A DNA stretch of 64,000 bases from Polytrichum commune (taxonomy: Eukaryota; Streptophyta; Polytrichopsida; Polytrichales; Polytrichaceae), in assembly GCA_950295325.1 (NCBI GenBank), contig OX485806.1:19900001-19964000 (forward strand), written 5' to 3'. Shown one piece after another: positions 1-10,345 of this stretch. The notes beneath the pieces were generated by a model that made no database searches, had not been told where the DNA came from, and was given only the letters and a program-made list of their open reading frames with translations. The position numbers and the translations under genes were made by a program. Within the stretch, counting starts at the first letter, position 1; every line of letters starts with the position of its first letter.

Positions 1-136
1 CCACCAACTTGACATTGCGCGCTTGACACTAACAAAAGAAAACGTTTTACAAAGAAAAAGTAATTGTTAATCAAGCTCAGGTGAAAATTAATGAAGATAT
101 TGTAACAATTATGTGACTCATGCACAACTAGCCACT

Positions 137-279
137 ACAAGGATCATGGTTGATGCCACTAGTTCTTTGCCACTTCAAGGTACATTTTAGGTATCCAAAT
201 CTATTAATGTTTAATTTTGGATAGTTAAAATCGACCTCATAATGGCAAAGAACTAGTGGAAACAACTTGCGATCCTTGT
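137..279. repeat. Inverted repeat (MITE-like hairpin) in the PFK gene
   Basis: Arms 137-172 and 243-279 are imperfect reverse complements: both carry ACAAGGATC at the outer end and CCACTAGTTCTTTGCCA at the inner end, around a 70-base AT-rich loop. It lies downstream of the last visible PFK exon, so it is intronic. Confidence 0.7.
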
Positions 280-371
280 CGCTAGCGTAGCTTCAATGCA
301 GTCCATCATCAAATAAAATGAATTGCAAGTTTTGTATTGATGTCAAGTCTTCAATGTAGTAAGATGTTTAC

Positions 372-2718
372 TTGTTCATAAATTGCCGTAGCACCTGCAT
401 GTGATCCATTTCCTCCTATAACAAAAAACATGTTTATCCTCCACTCCTGTGCATGAGCAGTGATACCAATTTTTTAGCACAAATAAACTGTCACTAGGCC
501 ATGAATGACGAGCTAAGTATTAGTTTTGAGTCAATCTAATTAAGCTAAGGGATTACGATGGTGATGATAAGATACAAATAAGAAGAATTTCCTAATACTA
601 AATCAACATGAAGAGTGTGCTTTGTGTTCAAACATGAGACCTAATTTACCTCTAGTTTATCAACAATGTCTTTAAGTGGCGGGCAACCTCGAGAGACTCC
701 TAAAAAACTTCCTCCTACCATATTGATGCGTTGCACAATTTTCCTTGTCAACTGGTCACTTTCCCACAATGTTTGTTTGTAAGTATTCACAAATATGTCC
801 TACATGTCAATTACAACTTGTTTGGGAACCTTCAAGAGCAAAGGTAAATGAATAACAAGAAATTATTTGACAGTCAAATTTGAACTGGCCTTCTGTAACA
901 TTTGAGAAGAGAATATCCTTGCAATATTCATTACCATAATGGGGGGGTATTTCTTATCAGCAAAGCCTTTGAAGCCATATTGAATGCCCAGAATTTCTTT
1001 CACTCCATATGTTTCCAAAGTGAACACAATCTACATAGTTCCCAACAAAGTATGCTTTCAAAATCTCATTATCACCATTGCGTTACATTATAGTACATGT
1101 GAAAAGGCATCACTGGAAATGCAAACATCCTTTTGAATGTACTGCAACACTGATTCTACGATGCAAACAACCTACAGTACATATTTATAACTTCCATTCA
1201 CCAAATATAAAAACATAACTTAAGTTGAGTGATGATTATGAGTCGTACCTGACGAATGACATCATTAAGACCTGGACACAAACCACCGCACGTAATAATG
1301 GCTGCCCTAACCTGTAAAACTACAAAATTAGATCAATCTTCAGGGTCAACATTTCACCATCAAATCTACTCATCAACAAAGCATTGAAACTGAATACACG
1401 AGCAAAAGCATTCCAAGTAATCAGGTATATGACTTCACTTTTATTATCAATATCAACAGATTGCCAATACATGTATTCAATCTTAATACATACAGTGACA
1501 TCTGTTGATATCAACATATGTACCATACTCAAACTTGAAACTAAAATGGCGGCTTCTAAGTTAATACAAAAGGAGATGAGGCTTTTTGGATCACATATAA
1601 TCCTTTCCTTATATTTAGTGAAATTGATATTTAAATATTTGACACCATGTGTAAATGATTTTTGTGCATACTGTAGGTGGGTCGAAGTAGATCCATGCAC
1701 GAGGTCCTGCCCGACGAGCCCTGTAGAATCGAATCCACCCTTCCTGGACTGAGTAGGTTTAAATAACATTTGAGGTTTGAGATGCTGAATTATTGTGACA
1801 GGGATAATATAGATACCTAATTCCCTCTCTGGATTGACGAGTTTTGAGAAATTTTAACTTAGGTCATTCATTCCATGCTCGATTTGTGATGCACACGGAC
1901 TCAATTGGGTGCCTTGTATATACCAGAGAGGCTTGAACTGCCACTCTCCATTATCATCGACTTCGATGCCAGCGGATGACGGGTGACCATAATGCACAAC
2001 CTGGTGCCCACCACAGCAGTAAATTGTATCAGATAATTATCGGAAGCCAGGATGCTACTATGAAATCAGCAGAGAATGATTGTTTTCTGAGATTTGCCAT
2101 GGGGTTGGATTATCAAGGTATGTGGATTTGAGGAGAGACAACAAATGATGCAAATTCTTTTTCTGGATTGTGGGCAAATTTCGTACCTTAAGCAGGACCC
2201 GATCATCGTCATGAACATATATACGGCGCATGTCATTCTCATCTTTACTTTCAGGGGCACATGGGGCCTGCTTGGCTCTGACATCAGTTTTCCACACACA
2301 AAAAGGTGATTTGACACAAATAAATTCTGAGAGTCACTCTTCATTGTACTGGCCGCCGACGCTCGTAAGTAATAAAACCCTAAAAAACTTTAGATTCTAC
2401 ATGCAAAGGTCTAATAGCTGTTCTAAATTGTTGATGGAGAAAGAAAGCTGTTAATGGTTTATGACCATTCAACATCCAGAATTCGAGTTGGGGTTTTGGG
2501 TTCCTACACTTTGGAGATTGCTAAGGAACAAATTGTGGCCACGGGTATGAGCAGATCACCAAAAAATGCATAGGATGATGATAGAAGACTCACCCACTCA
2601 TGGAGCGATAGGTCGAATTCATGGGCGGCAAGTTGACAAAATCACCCAGATGGGTGAGGGAAAACGGGTCATTTGCTTCTGCTGAAAATGCAAAGTTGCG
2701 TGCTCGTAATCCCGACAT
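372..2718 (-). CDS. PFK: ATP-dependent 6-phosphofructokinase, N-terminal half (8 exons, 3' end outside window)
   Basis: Phosphorylates fructose 6-phosphate with ATP in glycolysis. Exons read on the minus strand: 2594-2718, 2187-2277, 1859-2000, 1672-1748, 1249-1311, 935-1030, 650-751 and 372-446. All have GT-AG borders and mutually consistent phases. Visible blocks in order: DDDRVLLK, VVHYGHPSSAGIEVDD, RRAGPRAWIYFDP, the nucleotide loop TCGGLCPGLND, IVFTLETYGVKEILGIQYG, GGSFLGVSRG and GGNGSHAGA. The GGNG form of the last motif (rather than GGDG) places it with the plant PFK2/4/5 type. The catalytic TIDND exon is not in the first 371 bases, so it lies off the left edge. I chose the ATG at 2716-2718 because an in-frame TGA precedes it by 12 codons; an upstream transit-peptide exon is not excluded, so plastid versus cytosol is open. 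Exon borders are my reading; the family is near certain. Confidence 0.92.
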
Positions 2719-2732
2719 AGTCCACGACCTTC

Positions 2733-3087
2733 TTGAATCACTTTGGCGTTTTCGTCACTGTGCTTTTGGGGGAAAATAACACCATAGCCATGTCACATGC
2801 TTTGTTGATGAAAGCCACATTAACAGAAGTGTTTTCGAGCCATGAACAATAAACTGCATCATCATCTCTCCATTGATTTTTGGAACCAGTCACATAGCTT
2901 ATAATTTCTCAACTTAATTAGGAGTTTGAAGCACTGAGTATACTATGTTTACCATTTCAGGTCCACAATTTGCTATAATATCCATTTTACAAAATGAATT
3001 ATCTTCAAGGAAGGCCTTATCATACAATGGCCAATTGGTAATATTGTGCCATTTCAAATCTTGCGGAGATTGAAGGGCGAACTTCAT
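2733..3087 (-). pseudogene. Unidentified decayed coding-like stretch upstream of PFK
   Basis: On the minus strand two open stretches have protein-like composition. One starts at an ATG at 3085-3087 and reads MKFALQSPQDLKWHNI, then WPLYDKAFLEDNSF. The second, in another frame and nearer PFK, includes CSWLENTSVNVAFINKACDM. They are separated by stops and a frame change. I do not recognise the family. It could be a dead mobile-element protein, a degraded host gene, or chance. It ends just before the proposed first PFK coding exon. Confidence 0.3.
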
Positions 3088-3699
3088 TTTTTTGATCTGT
3101 TAACTTGGGAGCATTATGTGCATCTTAGAAAGAAAGAATTGTGTGATCAGACAACAAACCAAAAGTGGCATTGAAAAGCATGCCCTCCAAAAATATGGCG
3201 AGACTTTGCCATTTAATGCAAATGCATGATATGAGGTATCAAAATTGAACATTGAACATTAAAGTGTCTTGCCTAAGACGATGCATTTCAGGTTTCTGTA
3301 AGTTACTGTCTTTCAAATGGGACAAATTTAAATCTCTATTGATTGAAACTGGAGCAACATGATTTGTCAATTGTCCTCGTCTTAAAGGAGAGAAGGTAAT
3401 TAAATCTCATGCATTCTGGATGATAGCTTAGTTTATTCTAACAAACCCTAATTGATTAAGCTCCGTTTGTAGATACACAAGTTTCAACATCTGAGCTAAT
3501 TTAACTTCGTATTAGAAAAGCCAACTTCCAAAAAGGGAACAATAACACTAGCACAAATATTCAAAAGACTAAAGACCCCTTTCAGACCAGACAGACTCAG
3601 CAACCAATGCTCGAGAAAATTAGGTGGCCTATTTATGTCACCTTTAAGACTACACATAATTCACTCCCTTTCTCTTGAATAATATAAGTTCATGCCTCA

Positions 3700-4625
3700 A
3701 TCAATTCATTTCGGGAAGGGCTCCAAAATTGTATGCAAGTAGATTGGTCCACTGACATGATCTCAGTCACAAAGAACCTTAAAAAAACTGAAATATTTTC
3801 ATGAAAGATATAACCAAACAATCTGGTGAGAAACTTAGGTATATTGAAACCTTGAAATATTAACTCTGGCAAGCACACACCTTCGATGATAAATGAGAGA
3901 TCTATTCATAATTCGTGATTCCTGCATTGTAAGAGAGAACTGACAGAGAGACTACTATAGCTGAGAAGCTCAATATCAAGGGGATCTGATACTATGTTCA
4001 TGGAAGTCGATGCTTTCAACAAGAATCTAGACCAGGTAAAAATTGGCGAGCATTAACAGTCATCAGAATTTTGCCTAACGGCAGAGGAACAAAACGCATC
4101 ACTCGATCATAAGAGGTTGCAATTCTGGCCGCCTTTAAACTCAGAATTACATATTTCTAACAAACATAGGTACAATAGCATCAGTTGGCAAGGTGGTCTA
4201 TGCCAAACGGCATTCCGGGAGGGGACTCTAAAATTGTAAGTAAAAGAATAGGTTGGAACATTGACGTGATCTCAGAAAGTGGTCATCTCTAACCCTGGAA
4301 ATTACAACAGTTTCTTGATGAAATATAGAATACAATCATTTGCTGATGATAAATGATGAGAGGTCATAAATTTTGATTCCTGCATTGTAGTAAGACTGAG
4401 AGCACTGACGGCAGAAGTGTAATTTTACAGTGAGAAACTCTAGCTGAGAAGCTCAATAATCGAATAAGTGGATCTAATTCTGCTCACAACAGGAATCTAG
4501 AACATGTAAATGGCAACTATATCAACAGGGAGAATGGAAATTGTGTGGGAACCCAAAAAAATAAAAAAAATCATCCCTCATTCATACACAAATTAAAGGT
4601 TGCAACTCTGGTGCTGCCTCTAATT
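3700..4625. repeat. Diverged tandem duplication covering the 3' end of the UGT gene
   Basis: 3700-4147 and 4200-4625 align along their length. Shared landmarks are GATTCCTGCATTGTA, AGCTGAGAAGCTCAATA, the CTCCAAAATTGTA/CTCTAAAATTGTA pair and GGTTGCAA(T/C)TCTGG. The right copy reaches into the last codons of the UGT, and the left copy carries the matching codons at about 4107-4140 in degraded form. This suggests a former tandem UGT copy of which only the tail survives. Confidence 0.75.
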
Positions 4626-7600
4626 CATCCTCATCACCACGAGTTGCGTGATTGTCGTCCAGAAATTTCAGACTGGGACGTCTTTTGTAGGCTCGAACTT
4701 CCTCCACGAAATTCTTGAAGTTCTTCTGCACAGAGCCTCCCTCCGCCACCGCCTGCAACGATAAGCTTTGCAGCTTCTTGACGTTGATCTTGACAGCTTC
4801 CCCTTCCGGGTCGGTCATTAGCCGTCTAACAGCCTTGGCCAGAGTATCTTTCACCACAAATTTGTCTGTCACCTTGCACACTTGAAGGGCAGCCTTCACG
4901 TCATCCACAAGAAACCTGCACTCAAATCAAATTCCTTACTTTGATTAGGCTTTGCTGCTACAAGGATCACATTCACGTCTACCTATCTGGCCATGTGGAA
5001 GGTCATCTTCTCATTGCATTGCAAGCCATGCCCAGTCCATGACGACGATCCCTCCTTTTTTGTTAGCAGATTAGTTAGACCTCCCCTAGAATTTCCCATT
5101 CAAAATCAATGATTTTCTTTCCACTTGTGGTGCCACATCCTCGGAGGGGGTAGTGTTGGAATTTGAATCAAGACCGAACTATTTTAGTTCATTGAGAGCC
5201 AACCTCCATTTAGCTTGACCTCTTGGTATGGTAGGCCAAAATGAGTTTGACCCTCAATGAACTGATACAAGTTAGAATGGTTCTTCGTTCATTCAAACCT
5301 CCACACTACCTCCAAGCGTGCCACCAAAATTTACTGAATTCAGAAGGTCTTCTACGCAATCAACCAAGTCTCGACCAAAAGTCATGCTGAGTAACAAGTT
5401 AGAGGATACCTCTATTATCAAGGAAACTAATCTCTACGTTAAATTTGAAGCCGTAATTGAACTCACCGCTCTCGCACACTGCAAACGTCGGATGTTTTGG
5501 AACGTCAAGGACCTTCCCACACCGCAAGTTGGGGATCCACCTTTTTGACCCACTTTAAATATTGAACATTCGAGAACGTTCGACGACATTCGATAGCGGA
5601 GTTCTACACGGTCGTCGGACGTTTTGAATTTCGACACATTCGACAACTCTCAAAACATAATAAAACGAAAGACCAAGTTACCTTCCTCCACCACAAATCC
5701 CAGCTTGCGATTTGTGACCACATTATTCGCTTTCCATCCACGCATGGGTCGTCACTTTCTACCCGAACAATTTATAGTATGGGGGTGTTATTCGATTGCT
5801 ATTCTCGATCGGACACTTATATTTGATCGATGTGGTTAGGTGACGATCGAAAAACAAACACCATAAAGACACATGTTTAAAAGAGATTGGACTACGTCTT
5901 CAAATTCTATTAACCACTCCCCACTCTCCCCACTCATTAGTGAACACAATTGGGAGGACCTATGTATTCAGTTAAGGAATCAACAAACATGCACTTCTGA
6001 TAACCATTTAACTAAATCAAGGCGGATCTGATTTTTGATGATACTTCATTGTAGCTGATTTGCTAATGCAACACAAGTTGTGTTGTGCGAATCTAATCAG
6101 TGGAAGTTGGAGAACATGAAAATTGAACCGAATAACACCCACATACCTCGAACATTGGACGTTTCTGAACGATCGACGTCTTCGAAGTTATGTGCACTCG
6201 CACACACGAGGCAACATTTTGAAACGTGGAACGTTCCGAAACATCCGACGTTCAGCGTGTGCGATTGGTGTATTTATCACAGTCGTCGAGCGTTTTGAAA
6301 GGTTCGACGACTCTCAAAACAAGGTACCTTCCTACTCACAAATTCCAGCTTGCGAATGGTGACAACTTTATTGGTATCTCATCCGCGTGTGAGTTGTGAC
6401 TTTCTACCCGAACGTTGGAAGTTTCGGAACGTTCGACGTCTCAAAAGTTATTTGCACTCGCACACGCGAGGTTATATTATGATAGCGTTAGACGTTTCGG
6501 ACGTTCCGCACGTACAAATGGTGTATAACGAAGTCTGTCTAGAGTTGTTACCTGGCATTCATGGCCTGCTCTGCTTGAATCGGCCATGTTAGCAATGGCA
6601 CACCTCGGCAGATGCTCTCCAATGTTGAGTTCCAACCGCAGTGAGAGACAAATCCAGCCAAGCTTGGGTGCGAAAGAATCCAGAGCTGTGGAGCCCAACC
6701 CCAAAGAACAAAGCCACGCTCCTGAGTGCGCTCCTCGAAGAGCTCAGGAAGCAATGGCTGGTTGTCGGGATTCTCCGGCGCCCTAAGCGCCAACAGAAAC
6801 CGTTGGCCGCTCGCCTCCAGCCCCAGAGCGATTTCGTGTATCTGTAGGATCGACAAGACTGCCACACTTCCGAAGGAGACGAAGACAACCGAAGCGTCCG
6901 GCTGTTTGTCCAGCCATTGCAAGCACGGCTCTCTGTTAGGCTCGGTGCCTGTCACAGCAGTAATCGAAGTGCTGAAGTAGGCATTGGGCAGTAGCGGCCC
7001 CACTGGGAGGATACTCAAAGAATGGCCTTCCTGTCAAGGGTAAGAGAAGATCGGTCGGTGAGTAATTAACTTGCAAGAATTATTCATGAATCTACATTCC
7101 AACTACACCACCAACTACACCGAATAATACTGCATGCATTAAGTCAAGCAGCTGCAAAGAACATCATCATCGCGAGTATATGTAACCTAAATGTATTCAC
7201 TTCCTGGAAGAAGTGCTGAAGAAGGCATTGGGCAATAGCGGCCCAACTGGGAGGATACTCAACAAATGATATTCCTGTCAATGGTAATACACCGCTCTCG
7301 CACACGCCGAACATCGGACGTTTCGGAACGTAGCCTCGCGCGTGCGAGTGCAAAATGTTTTTGAGACCTCTACGCTCCGGTAGAAAGTCATGACTCGCAC
7401 ACGAGGATGAGAAACCAATAAAGTTGTCACCGATCGTAAACCACGATTTGCGACGAGGAAGATAACTTGGTCTTTTGCTCATTGTGTTTTGAGAGTGGTA
7501 GAACTCCGCGATTTGTCTGTTCATACGTCGGATGTTTCGGTGCAAAAGTAACATCCGTCGTTTGCTGTCGTGCTTGAAATAATCCATAGTAGTCGTGACC

Positions 7601-9702
7601 CGGTCACTACTAGCCCACTCGCACATGGAGAATGTCGATCGTTATGGAATGTCGAGGACCCTGTCACAAGTTGGGGAGCTACGGTCCTTTAAATATGTGC
7701 ACTTCAACGTTCGACGACGTTCGTTGTCCGACCGCAGTGTTCCACACGGTCGTCGAACGTTCAACTTCTTTTAAGACACAGGAAGGCAAAAGACCAAATT
7801 CTCTTCCTCGTCACAAATCCCAGCTTGCGATTGGTGACAACTTTATTGGTTTCTCAGCCTCGTGTGCGAGTCATGACTTTCTACTGGAACTTTTTATACA
7901 TACGTTGGACGTCTCGGAATGTTCAATGTCTCACTAAATTTTTGCACTCCCACACGCGAGGCTACTTTTCGCAACGTCTGATGTTTGGCGTGTGCGAGCA
8001 CTGAGTAATTAGCTTGCAAGGAGTCTTGATGAATCTACATTCCTTGTACACCACCAACTACACCGAATAATAATACTGCAAAGAAAATCATCATCATCGC
8101 GAGTGTATATATATGTATATATATATAACCTAAATGCATTCACTTCCTGGAAGAAAGTTTAATGCTCACCTGAAACGTTGTTTTCCGGAGCACGTCAATA
8201 CAATTGGGCTCCAACTCGTAGTAAGTGTTGACCAGAACACCGGCAGCTTCTTGCATTAGTCTAGCGTTGCGGACGAAAAAATCGTAAACATAACTGCTGG
8301 AATCTTGTACAGGGGAAGGCATATCTGCCGCCCGCGTGGGTGGAACTCCGGGGACATCATATATCATCTCTTCACCCCTTGACGGGTTTGTCGGTAGCAC
8401 GCCCTGCCTGACAAGTTCCGGAGCATGGAGATAGAAAGACAAAGCTGACGCCGGTGATGCATAGAGTACATATTTTGGGATATTGAATTTGTTGGCAATA
8501 ACCTGCCAAATCCAAACAATCTCTCATTAAGCTCCATTGCTTACGCGCATGAGCACCTGTTTGTGCTCAAGATCATTGAATCTCCCTACAGAGGGAAAAG
8601 AAAAGTACAAACTACCATAGCTGCAAAGGGGAGGAAAACTGTATATGTACATGTCCGCATCTACTTCAAGGACACAAGCTGGATTTTAAGAGAGCCACAA
8701 TGTGTAACTCTCTATTACGCTCATGAGCAGCTGTTTGTGCTGAAGATCGAAGCTCCCATAGAGAAGGAAAATAATGCAAACTACCATAGCTGCAATGGGG
8801 AGGGCAGCTGTAAATATGCATGCTCGCATCTACTTCAACGACACAAGCTGGTTCTAAATAGAGCCACAACTTGCATCCAAAAATCTCTAATAGAACTCGA
8901 TTACACTGAGCAGCTGTTTGTGCTGAAAATTGAAGCTCCTATAGAGAAGAAAAAGAAAGCAAAGTACCATAGATTCAAAGGGGAGGAAAACTGTGAATAA
9001 ACGTGTTCGCATCTACTTCAATGACGTAAGCTGGTTCCGAACCACAATCACCTGGTTTTCAGTGCTCCAGGCCTAATTTGATGGCATGAATCGCCAGCAT
9101 TGTAACTACACGATTGGAGGACTAGGCAATATCGCAATACTACCAGTGGTCCTATAAATCTTGTTCACCCGGCCATTATCAAGCGCCAGACTACAAAAGT
9201 CGACTTATGGAGCTTACGATGTGTGTGACATGCTTGTCCACCATTCTTCTTACACATTTGCGTGCAAATTCGAGCTCCGAAAAGAACTCGGACAGAATTA
9301 AGTTGGTCGCGGGTTGATTACCTGTGTCCACCCTAGGAACATGTCGGTCACAATGCAGTCCGGAGGACACTCGGGGTCTTGAGCGAACAGGCTCTCCAGC
9401 AGGAGCTCCGCCTCTGGTTCCAAGCCCTCAACGTGCATCAGGTAAGGGAGCGAACCACTCCCCGGTTGCACTGAAGAATCCCCAAGCGGCACCACGCGCA
9501 TCGAAGTGTGCTCGAGGCCTACCAAGCTCCGGAACACCTCCTCCGACAGGTGGTGGAAGGCGTTCACGAACGTCACCGTCACTCCCATTGCCTGCAGCCG
9601 CTCCGCAAAGTGCAGCAGCGGAATACTGTGGCCCCTTGCCGGATACGGCAGCACCACGGCATGCAACCTCTGCTTCTTGGCTCCATCCAGTGCCACCGTC
9701 AT
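4582..9702 (-). CDS. Family-1 UDP-glycosyltransferase, four exons, UGT72-like
   Basis: Transfers sugar from a UDP-sugar (probably glucose) to a small acceptor such as a phenolic or flavonoid; a cytosolic enzyme. Exons: 9322-9702, 8170-8502, 6552-7030 and 4582-4915, with GT-AG borders and phases 0, 0 and 2. The joined product is 508 aa, normal for the family. Seen: LPYPARGHSIPLL with the catalytic His at residue 25, VTDMFLGW with the helper Asp near 120, PGVPPTRAADMPSPVQDSSS as in UGT72-type enzymes, and a full PSPG box at residues 350-393 (WAPQ, HCGWNS, WPIQAEQ). The box has Trp after HCG and a terminal Gln, which favours UDP-glucose. An acidic tail of about 25 residues follows the conserved end. 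I chose the ATG at 9700-9702; an in-frame ATG 23 codons upstream would add a hydrophobic leader atypical of the family. No defect is seen. Introns 2 and 3 are full of foldback elements. Confidence 0.95.
5463..5790. mobile_element. Foldback/MITE family copy 1 (truncated), UGT intron 3
   Basis: Begins with CGCTCTCGCACACTGC and shares CACAAATCCCAGCTTGCGAT and CTTTCTACCCGAAC with copies at 6137-6530 and 7292-8000. The right terminal repeat is missing. No coding capacity. It lies in the third UGT intron. Confidence 0.7.
5805..6136. repeat. Dispersed repeat, uninterrupted copy
   Basis: Matches 12010-12130 joined to 17357-17585 (for example TTAGTGAACACAATTGGGAGG against ATAGTGAACACGATTGGGAGG, and GAGAACATGAAA). 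It shows the empty site into which the 5.2-kb element inserted. Confidence 0.7.
6137..6530. mobile_element. Foldback/MITE family copy 2, UGT intron 3
   Basis: Same family as the 5463 and 7292 copies. It contains CAGCTTGCGAATGGTGAC, GCACTCGCACACGCGAGG and repeated GAACGTTCGACGTC-type words. Only a few bases separate it from the 5' splice site of UGT exon 3. Confidence 0.7.
7197..7274 (-). pseudogene. Decoy partial copy of UGT exon 3
   Basis: A by-product of the local duplication. After an intact acceptor (TTGACAG) it reads EYHLLSILPVGPLLPN and AFFSTSSRK then TGA, against EGHSLSILPVGPLLPN in the true exon 3. It starts in the same phase as the real exon, so splicing from exon 2 into it would give a truncated protein lacking the PSPG box. 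Confidence 0.65.
7292..8000. mobile_element. Foldback element with ~230-bp inverted arms, UGT intron 2
   Basis: Left arm about 7292-7510 and right arm about 7760-8000 are reverse complements: one starts CTCGCACACGCCGAACATC, the other ends GATGTTTGGCGTGTGCGAG. Inside the arms, GGTGACAACTTTATTGG and its complement recur. There is no transposase. It is the fullest copy of the family and could form a long hairpin in the unspliced UGT transcript. Confidence 0.8.
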
Positions 9703-9725
9703 GGTGATTACCGAACAGGCTGCAG

Positions 9726-10024
9726 AAAGCAAGCAAGCAAGAACTAGAACTGATTCAGGAGAATCTGGCACTCTCTTTCCTTTACCCTAATTACTTCGGC
9801 TTGTAAGCAAATACGAGAGCTTCAGTGTGATCGCTCCTTATAGATTGACAGGGCAGGCTTAAGTCTGTCAGCTCATCACAACGCAAGCAGGAACTACTGA
9901 TTCAGGAGAATCTGACACTCTCCACTCCTCAGCCTGATTTCTCCCCCCTTGTAGACAGACAGAGAGCTTCAGTGTGACCGCTCCAGATTGACAGGACATG
10001 CTTTAACTCCGTCAGCTCATCACT
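9726..10024. repeat. ~145-bp tandem duplication upstream of the UGT start codon
   Basis: About 9729-9877 and 9880-10024 align: GATTCAGGAGAATCTG, GAGCTTCAGTGTGA(T/C)CGCTCC, and GTCAGCTCATCAC close both. A TATA-like CTATAAGG (minus strand, about 9838-9845) lies in the gene-proximal copy only; the distal copy lacks those bases. The block probably covers the 5' UTR and core promoter. Confidence 0.8.
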
Positions 10025-10099
10025 ATGTACAGCTGAATATCCTCCCCTACCAATACTAAAACTTTACTTTAAGCTGTTTGATGCTTGCTACTACATGTC

Positions 10100-10345
10100 T
10101 CTCTGTTTTCAATCGGAGAACACGGAAGTACTTATATATATCTCACCAGACATTCTGTCTTCAATCAGAAAACACTGAAGAACTCACATCCCAACAGACA
10201 TCCGTATGCATGCGGCGGTACTAGTAAATCTGTTGCCCGCCATTCATTACCATACGGAAGTCCTGGGAAGCCGCTACCAAACTTTCGTGCTGAAAACTTT
10301 CATGCTTAGTTCTTTTGTGCTGAGTTCTTTCGTGCTGAGTTCGCA
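10100..10345. repeat. Short direct repeats in the distal UGT upstream region
   Basis: TTCAATCGGAGAACACGGAAG near 10107 recurs as TTCAATCAGAAAACACTGAAG near 10158. About 10282-10342 holds four variants of TTC(G/T)TGCTGAGTTCT in a row. No gene is seen here. Confidence 0.55.

Larger units (their letters stand above)
6965..8155. repeat. Tandem duplication of the exon 3/intron 2 boundary of the UGT gene
   Basis: 6965-7213 is duplicated as 7210-7290 plus 8003-8155; the foldback element splits the second copy. Both copies carry the exon-3 start (GGCATTGGGCA(G/A)TAGCGGCCC), the intron words CTACACCACCAACTACACCG and ATCATCGCGAGT, and TTCACTTCCTGGAAG at the exon-2 side. Confidence 0.85.

Noticed and set aside
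1320-1769. Overlapping long frames on both strands
   Set aside because: The true content here is PFK exons 1249-1311 and 1672-1748 in another frame; the long frames run through introns.
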